Shown here: piece after piece, positions 58,166 through 64,000 of the stretch | Layout of the letters: each line of letters begins with the position of its first letter | Position numbering within the stretch: the stretch's first letter is position 1 | From: Microstegium vimineum | Taxonomy: Eukaryota; Streptophyta; Magnoliopsida; Poales; Poaceae | Direction of reading: 5' to 3' | NCBI GenBank assembly: GCA_022036555.1 | Contig: CM039121.1 | Span: 46,339,847 to 46,403,846 of the forward strand | Length of the DNA stretch: 64,000 nt | Position numbers and translations under genes: made by a program | The notes under the pieces: generated by a model | The model's input: the letters and a program-made list of their open reading frames with translations, nothing else | Database searches by the model: none | What the model was told of the DNA's origin: nothing

Positions 58166-61100
58166 ACAACAACATATTTAGCACACATATATCATCATGG
58201 ACGACCGACCGACAAGGGATTTGATGAGCGTAGCATACACGTTTTGCTATGCCGGCAGCTAGCGGCAGACAGGGTGGTCGTTGCGTTTGCTTTCCTGCCG
58301 TTGCTTGCCTGCCTGACTACTTGTCTTGGCAAACAAAAGCATGCAAAAGTGAAGCTAGCTAGATAGCTACCTAGGTTCACGTACGTGTAAAAAAAGAAAT
58401 GCTTAGACGATCGAACATGCTGTTTGTGCTTTTGCTAGAGACGGCACGTGCCTGCAAATCACCAAAAATCATTTTTGCTGGTACGTTGTTTTTTTTTATA
58501 AGCGGTTCACAATTTTATGACGCCAGTACAAAAAATAGAATGGGCCCAGCAAGAGAACCGCCTGTGTAAAACCATTTACACAGGCGGCTGACATTATAAA
58601 CCGCCTGTGTAAATACCTATGGAGTTAATTTTTTTCATTTTTGTAAATGACCTCTGATGGAAAAACTTTGTACATGAAAGTTGTAGATCTCGAAAAGTTA
58701 TGAAACTTTGTAGTTCACAACTTTTTCATTTGAAATCATCTTGTCATCGAAAATTACGTTTGAATATGTCAAATTTGAAATTTAAATTTTTGTAAATGAC
58801 CTTGGATGAAAAAACTTGCTACATGAAAGTTGTAGGTTTCTAAAAGTTATGAAACTTTGTAGTTCACAACTTTTTCATTTGAATTCGTTTAGTGGCTCAA
58901 ACAATCAATTTACACTCGGTTTAGTATAGAATATGAAGAAGTACTAACGAATCTAGACATAAGTGAATCATTGGTGGAGTGGTAGAGGAGGTGGTCTCAG
59001 GTTTGAATCCCCGGCGGAGCGCGTTCGCGAAAAAATGCGCGACTTGCGACGGAGACGGGCGGGCGGATTAATACTGCGCTTGTCCCAGGATTTAATTCTT
59101 TTTTTCAATTTTAAAAACGCGATTTTATTCTACGGATTAACACAGGTGGCTGACAAAGTGGCTCACAGCCCGCCGCCTGTACTGTGGGCCGATTAGTACT
59201 GACCCCAGTATAGGCGGTGGACTTGGCCGCCTGTATAAATGCCTCTACCACCACCTCTAAAAATGTTTTTTTTACTAGTGTCAAAGGGGTCGATCGATGG
59301 GATGCATAGGTAGATCGATATGCCGGCCGGGTCGTCGATTGTGAGTACGTCTACTTGTTGGATTGTACGTACGTTGTAGCGCTAGCGCCGTAGTCGATCG
59401 TAGGTAGGATCAGTGGTCACTGGTCACTGGTCAACAAGAATTGAATTTCTTAACTTGCTGGGATTAGCACGACAGGTGTTAGACAGACATGAGAGACCTT
59501 GTCTCCTTTGCTTTGCTCCAATTCAATTCTTTTTGTCTCTCCTGATCGATGATAAGACAAAACATATATATACTGTAACTCATATCTCAGATGGCGTGTT
59601 CTCTGAATTCTGTTACAGACAAACAAGGATGTGCAGTTGGATGCATCTTCTTCTTCTTCTTCTTCTTTTTTTTCTCCCTTTTCCAACTTTGATTGAAAAT
59701 GAAAGGTCATCGTACTGACTAGGTAGCGTAGTGGCACTTTGGATGGACGTACTTAGCTTCTTTACTTTTGCTGGATTTGAAACATTGCCGTGTGCCCGCT
59801 TGTGTATATATATACCCTTCAATTAAACTAATTTCTTTATATACATTACATATCTCAGCTCGTTGTTATATTGTTTTTTAATTATGAAAGTAAGTCTTAT
59901 TTAATTCATTCGAGTTGGCCGGCTTCATAAGTTACGATTGCACACATCATGCTGCAATATAATATAATGCATTAAAAAAAGGAATTGTGTGCGTACTAGC
60001 TACTAGCTAGGTATATATAGGTACTGTTCGTACTAGTAATAGTACCTGTCAAAGTAGAAGGCGAAGGGAGCGACGACGATGGCGCCGATGAGGTTGCGGT
60101 AGGCGAGGAGGACGAATGGCTCCATGCCCACGTTCAGCGCCAGCTTCGATAGGAGGAGGGCGCCCATGGTGAAGGCCTGCACCAGCACCATGCTCGTCGG
60201 CAGCCTCACCGCCTCCATCGACCCACCGCATGCTGTCATCTTCAATTCCTTCCTCCTCGATCGCGTCGACCGACGACGATCGAGCTCGACGCCTCCGCCT
60301 TGGCCGATCGATCGATCCCCTGCTATATGTATGAAGCTAGCAGCAGCCTGATCTGATCTGTCGTCGCGTCTCCCTGCACAGACGACGACGATATGATGAT
60401 GATTGGTTGGAAAGGTGACCCTGAAGGTTCTGGGGTGGGTGTCCATCAGCGCGCTGCTAAGCATCGTCCTAGCCATGGGTCTCCACTACTACGGCCTCCG
60501 CGCCGCCACGGCCGCCATCTCCGTCAACTTCCTGAACCTCATCCCCGTGGTGACCTTCCTCATGGCGGTGCTGCTCCGCGTGGAGAAGCTGGCGGCGGGG
60601 ACGTGGGCGGGTAAAGCGAAGATGGCCGGAACGGCCGTGTGCGTGGGCGGCACCATGGTGGCGAGCCTGTACCGTGGCCCACTTCTGCACCCGTGGCCGA
60701 CGCACCTGCTCCGGCACCGCGCCGCAACGGCGCCGCACCACCACCGCAACATGCCACTCGGCACCGTCTTCCTCTGCGGCAGCTGCCTGGCCTACGCGCT
60801 CTGGTCCATCGTGCAGGCACGCGTCGGCAGGGTGTTCCCCTGCAAGTACCTCTCCACGCTGCTGGCATGTGCCTGCGGCACCGTCCAGGCGTTCGCCATC
60901 GGCGCCGTCATCCGTAGGGGCGACCCGGCGTCGTGGCTCCTGTCGTGGGACCTGCGACTCGTCACCGTCGTCTACTCTGGGGTCTTTAACACCGCCGCCA
61001 CCTTCTGCCTCATCTCCTGGGCCATCTCAAGGAGAGGACCCATCTACCCCTCCATGTTCAACTCCCTCTCGCTCGTCGCCACCACCGTGCTCGACTCGCT

Positions 61101-61386
61101 GCTGCTCGGCACTGATGTCTCCGTTGGAAGCCTGCTTGGTGACCTGCTCATCATCCTCGGACTCTACGCCTTCCTCTCTGGCAAAGGCAAGGAGATGAAG
61201 CACCTCAAACAACAGCAGGAGCAGGAGGAGCAGCAAGTGCACGGGAACGGGACGACGACGACGATATCATCCATCAGAACCAACGGCAGCAGCACCACCA
61301 CTACTACTCACAACAACAAAGGTACAACGCCGCCGACGACCGAGTCTAGCAAGCAAATGCAGCTGCATCCATCCATCACAAGCTAG
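57463..61386 (+). CDS. WAT1-related (EamA/nodulin MtN21-type) transporter, exon 1 and main exon separated by a rearrangement
   Basis: Exon 1 (57463-57656) encodes 64 residues with the first helix region (PTSMVLVQAFTMGALLLSK), the family-type VLLAYRNLIGAIVVAPFAFY segment and a good CAG|GTAC donor. The main coding block (about 60,409-61,386) encodes some 325 residues: KVTLKVLGW, MGLHYYGLRAATAAISVNF, FLNLIPVVTFLMAVL, the second EamA repeat and a Gln/Thr/Ser-rich tail after the last helix. The total is near the 350-400 aa family size. The product should be a ten-helix plasma- or vacuolar-membrane transporter; the substrate cannot be told. The 2.7-kb interval contains an inverted copy of exon 1 and a CACTA derivative. 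That inverted arm ends within about 10 bp of KVTLKV, and no AG there restores the frame. The first in-frame acceptor (60,449) would skip about a dozen residues. The gene is probably broken. Confidence 0.7.
58113..58159. repeat. (TA)n microsatellite
   Basis: About 23 uninterrupted TA units beginning exactly where the left inverted arm ends. Such a tract is prone to breakage and replication slippage and to assembly error, which bears on how the inverted duplication arose. Confidence 0.95.
58455..59280. mobile_element. Non-autonomous CACTA derivative between the inverted arms
   Basis: The right end, read inward, is CACTAGTAAAAAAAACATTT. The left end retains the family sequence from CAAAAATCATTTTTGCTGG onward but its first bases have changed to CAAATCA. 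ACAGGCGG repeats occur at both ends. No matching 3-bp flank was found (CTG left, TCA right). It belongs to the same family as the nested element at 42.6-47.0 kb and the end at 54.0 kb. Confidence 0.8.
58647..58890. repeat. Duplicated ~150-bp segment inside the CACTA derivative
   Basis: Two copies of a TACATGAAAGTTGTAG ... AAAGTTATGAAACTTTGTAG ... CACAACTTTTTCATTTGAA segment lie at about 58,647-58,740 and 58,795-58,890. The motif has no coding capacity; the copies share most positions. Confidence 0.75.
59582..60403 (-). repeat. Right arm of the ~820-bp inverted duplication
   Basis: Reverse complement of 57,299-58,118. Its outer end (60,403) lies a few bases from the KVTLKV codons of the main coding block, replacing the expected 3' end of intron 1. 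Its inner end (59,582) has only a short remnant of the TA tract. Confidence 0.93.
60046..60239 (-). pseudogene. Inverted copy of WAT1-like exon 1
   Basis: A 194-nt minus-strand copy of exon 1, equal in length to the original, starting MTACGGSMEAVRLPTS (Arg where the other copy has Met) and keeping an intact donor. No minus-strand exon 2 follows within the arm or spacer, so it cannot make the transporter by itself. Confidence 0.9.
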
Positions 61387-62825
61387 CAACTATAGCGCGC
61401 ATGCATCATCCATCGATCCGTCAGGGAGCATGCATGCAGTTTTAATTTATGGTAAATCAATAAAATTGAGCAGCCAGCTAGAAGTAGAAGTGAAGTAAAT
61501 TGGATCGTCGATCGCCGGGCGGCCGGATGATCTCCACATGTATCATGCTCATGGCTCCTGCTGCTGTAGGCTATTGCTCAGGCAGGTGTAGTACATATAT
61601 ATATAGACAGGGAGATCAATATATACAGCTTTCAGTCGTGTCAGCCAGGAAATGAAACTCTAGCTATTGAGACCTATTATATATCAGATTAATAGGTCAA
61701 CCAAAGGTCAGTACATGTATACATTTATTGTTGTTGTCTTTTAAAAGAACAGATATTCTTGTTGGGAATTAATTATACATTTTTTATTATTATTTCTAAG
61801 ACATGTGTGTTGTACTACTGAGAGTAATGTAATGCTTCGTTCGCCGGTCAGTTTAATTATTTGCACACCCTTGCACGTCCAAATTCTCCTCAGTTACAGT
61901 AAAAAAAATCTTGTTCAGTAGTATATTATGCGTCTACCATCCTTAATTTCTTTCTTCTGATCGTCGATTCCTGGTTATTGTTGTTCTTAGTAGACCGGAA
62001 ATAGACAGACAAAAGCAGAGCTGTACATGCAGCAGTGACATCTATTCTTGTTCCTCCTCTCTGCAGTCTTCAGTCTTTACTCTCTCTTTTTTGAGGGAAA
62101 GTTTTCAGTCTTTACTCTCTTTTTTTTTTTTCTGGAAAGTCTTCAGTTTACTGTGAATCTGTGATCCCTCGCTGGTCTATGGCCCAAGCCCGTTCCTTTC
62201 TTCCATTGGGCCAGGCTAGGCAATTTGGACATTCTGCTTCAAGAAATAAGCTCGCGGCCTGACTCAACCAGCACCCTAGTTTAAATAAGGAAGAGAAAAA
62301 TAAAAATAAAAAAATCCACACGCATACATGAACATGATACCTTGTATTTATCTTAATCCACGTATAGATTGAGTCGTTGCAATATATATGGAGGTATCTA
62401 AGCAAGATCTAAGTTGAAAAAGAAAGCATCTAGCTTGCACGGCCGGATAGCAACCATCTTTCATCACTACTTTCGCGGTAGGTCCAACTCGCCGCTACTA
62501 CCGCGGGTCATCAGCACTCGGCAGCCCACTACACTGTACAGTCCCTTGTGCCAAAGTACGTGGTTTCATGACATATACCTACTCTATTCAACAACAAAAA
62601 TAAAAACATACATCTTGATTATTTAAGACTTATAAATATTTTAAGTTTGATAAAAGAAATACTAATATTTATAATGTGTACGTAATAAACTATATTAATT
62701 AATCGTGGAGTGCACTTTCATAATATTAAAATTTAAATATTAATTTTTTATATAACTAAGTTAAATTTAAAAGATGTTGACTTTCTCGATAAACGTAACG
62801 TGAGTCTAATTTTGTGATTGCTACC
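61387..62825. other. 3' flank of the second WAT1-like gene, intergenic
   Basis: It contains the probable 3' UTR, with AATAAAATTG near 61,459 as a polyadenylation-type signal. Downstream is AT-rich DNA with a TTTTCAGTCTTTACTCTCT segment repeated at about 62,068 and 62,103. No further gene was recognised. Confidence 0.45.
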
Positions 62826-63170
62826 TCTGTTTGGATACTCTAACTTGGCTAGAGGTTAGAGTTAGTTTATAGCTCAAAACTAGCCCTAAACTAACTCTAG
62901 CTGAAGATATGTTTGGATGCAAGGGCTAGAATGACAATAAAGATATTTTTTTTGTGGACATTCCAGTGGACCCTATCAAAACTAGCCCAAAAAAAGAAAT
63001 TTTAGTGGACCCAACTAGAGCTAGCCCAAATAATCACCTCTTGATGGGGATAGTTTTTTTTTGGTTGGGCTAGTTGCAACTAGCCCAATCTAGCCCCTCC
63101 TGTTTGATACTTTTGTGCTAGTTAAGTTCAAACTAGCTAAAACTACCTCTGACCCCTAAATCCAAACAGG
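62826..63170. mobile_element. MITE, copy 1 of two in tandem
   Basis: The left end CTGTTTGGATACTC is matched in inverse by CCTAAATCCAAACAG on the right. The interior carries CTAGCTC/CTAGCCC motifs and poly-A and poly-T tracts. It has no coding capacity. A second copy in the same orientation starts about 13 bp downstream. Confidence 0.7.
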
Positions 63171-63182
63171 ACCTATAACCAT

Positions 63183-64000
63183 GTTTAGATACTCTATCTC
63201 AGCTAGAGGTTAGAGTTAGTTTCTAGCCCACAACTAGCCTTGAACTAGCTCTAGCTCAAGACATGTTTGGATGCAAGAGTTAGATTGACAATAAAATTAC
63301 TTTTCTTGGTGGGGATTTTAGTGGACCATATGAGAACTTGCCCAAAAAAAAGAAATTTTAGTGGTACCCAACAGAACTAGTTCAAATAATCACCTTTTGG
63401 TGGGGATAGTTTTTTTTTTGAGTGAACTAATTACAATAGCCCAATCTAGCCTTCCTGTTTGAATTATGAGCTAGTCACTAGTAGAGAAACGGTCTTTCGT
63501 CGATTGTCAAAAACAGCTTTAGTCCCGGTTATTTTTTTGTTTGGGGCTAATAGACCTTTAGTTCTGGTTGGTAACAACAACCGGGACAACCGAGACTAAA
63601 GGTCCAGAACATTTAGCCCCGGTTGGTGTTATCAACCGGGGCTAAAGGGTTACCAACCGAGGCTAAACGTCTCTCTACGGTGGGTTCAAAAGGAAAACGT
63701 CTAATTCATTAATAGATGTGTTGTGTATGTGGGATGGTTAGCTACCCACGAGGCAATGCGTTGGATTCGATTCTTAGGGGGCACAGTTGGGTGGGAGTCT
63801 TTATTTTTTTTAAGTGGATGGACCTTTAGTTCCGGTTGGTGGCAACCGGGACTAAAAGTAAAAACATTTAGTCCCGGATTGCTAGTCCTGGTTGGAAAAC
63901 CATGGCTAAAGATTCTTTCTAACCGGGACTAAAACTCATTTCTGTACTTAGTGAGTTAAGTTTAAAATAGCTCAAATTATCTCTACACCTTGGATCCAAA
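63183..64000. mobile_element. MITE, copy 2, split by a CACTA MITE and running out of the window
   Basis: It follows copy 1 in order (ATGTTTAGATACTC, GCTAGAGGTTAGAGTTAG, GACAATAAA, CCAAAAAAAAGAAATTTTAG). At 63,475 it is interrupted and resumes at 63,957 (GAGTTAAGTTTAAAATAGC...). Its right end lies at or beyond position 64,000 (GGATCCAAA). Confidence 0.75.
63476..63953. mobile_element. 478-bp CACTA MITE with AGT target duplication
   Basis: The ends CACTAGTAGAGAAACG and (inverted) CACTAAGTACAGAAATG are flanked by AGT on both sides (63,473-63,475 and 63,954-63,956). The interior has (T/A)AGTCCCGGTT / AACCGGGACTA repeats in both orientations. Removing it and one AGT restores a sequence collinear with MITE copy 1, which confirms the insertion. 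It has no transposase. Confidence 0.92.

Noticed and set aside
58963..59196. tRNA gene near the A/B-box-like motifs
   Set aside because: The box spacing is too short, and no acceptor or anticodon stem can be drawn; it is reported only as a possible relic.
60469..60868. Several minus-strand frames of about 90-100 codons within the second WAT1-like gene
   Set aside because: They are shadows of the high-GC coding frame on the + strand, with Arg/Ala-rich translations.

Overview
The window is nuclear DNA of a grass (Poaceae, probably panicoid). It has long introns with CT-rich and GC-rich first exons, Stowaway, Tourist-like and CACTA DNA transposons, Ty3/gypsy and Ty1/copia LTR remnants, many dinucleotide and tetranucleotide repeats and one 100-bp run of N. 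The species cannot be fixed from the sequence alone. No tRNA, rRNA, CRISPR array or bacterial operon was seen.

Layout. 1-5.1 kb is retrotransposon-derived. 5.2-11.4 kb is gene-poor and holds several MITEs. 11.77-17.80 kb is a 13-exon + strand gene for an unnamed plant protein (modelled at 666 aa) with a Gln/Met/Pro-rich tail. 18.4-26.3 kb is a degenerate tandem array of promoter-containing units. It leads into a 3-exon gene (26.28-28.03 kb, 228 aa) whose last exon carries an EAR-type LDLNEP motif. 31.43-31.95 kb (- strand) is an intact intronless cyclophilin, the best-supported gene here. 35.4-47.1 kb is a decayed CACTA transposon with a second CACTA element (42,590-46,961, GCG target duplication) nested in its 3' end. 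50.5-52.3 kb and 57.5-61.4 kb are two tandem WAT1-related (EamA/nodulin MtN21-type) membrane transporter genes, both apparently damaged. The right end holds two tandem MITE copies, one split by a 478-bp CACTA MITE with an AGT duplication.

Most notable structures: (1) an ~820-bp near-perfect inverted duplication of the 5' UTR, exon 1 and start of intron 1 of the second WAT1-like gene, with a CACTA derivative in the spacer and the other arm abutting exon 2; (2) a copy of the promoter and leader of the EAR-motif gene about 5 kb upstream, with the TATA-like-to-ATG distance kept within 1 bp; (3) several CACTA insertions supported by 3-bp duplications, three copies of one family lying around the WAT1 genes.

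No pathway links the host genes. Exon models rest on splice-site consensus, frame continuity and recognisable protein families read by eye. No alignment or database search was run.
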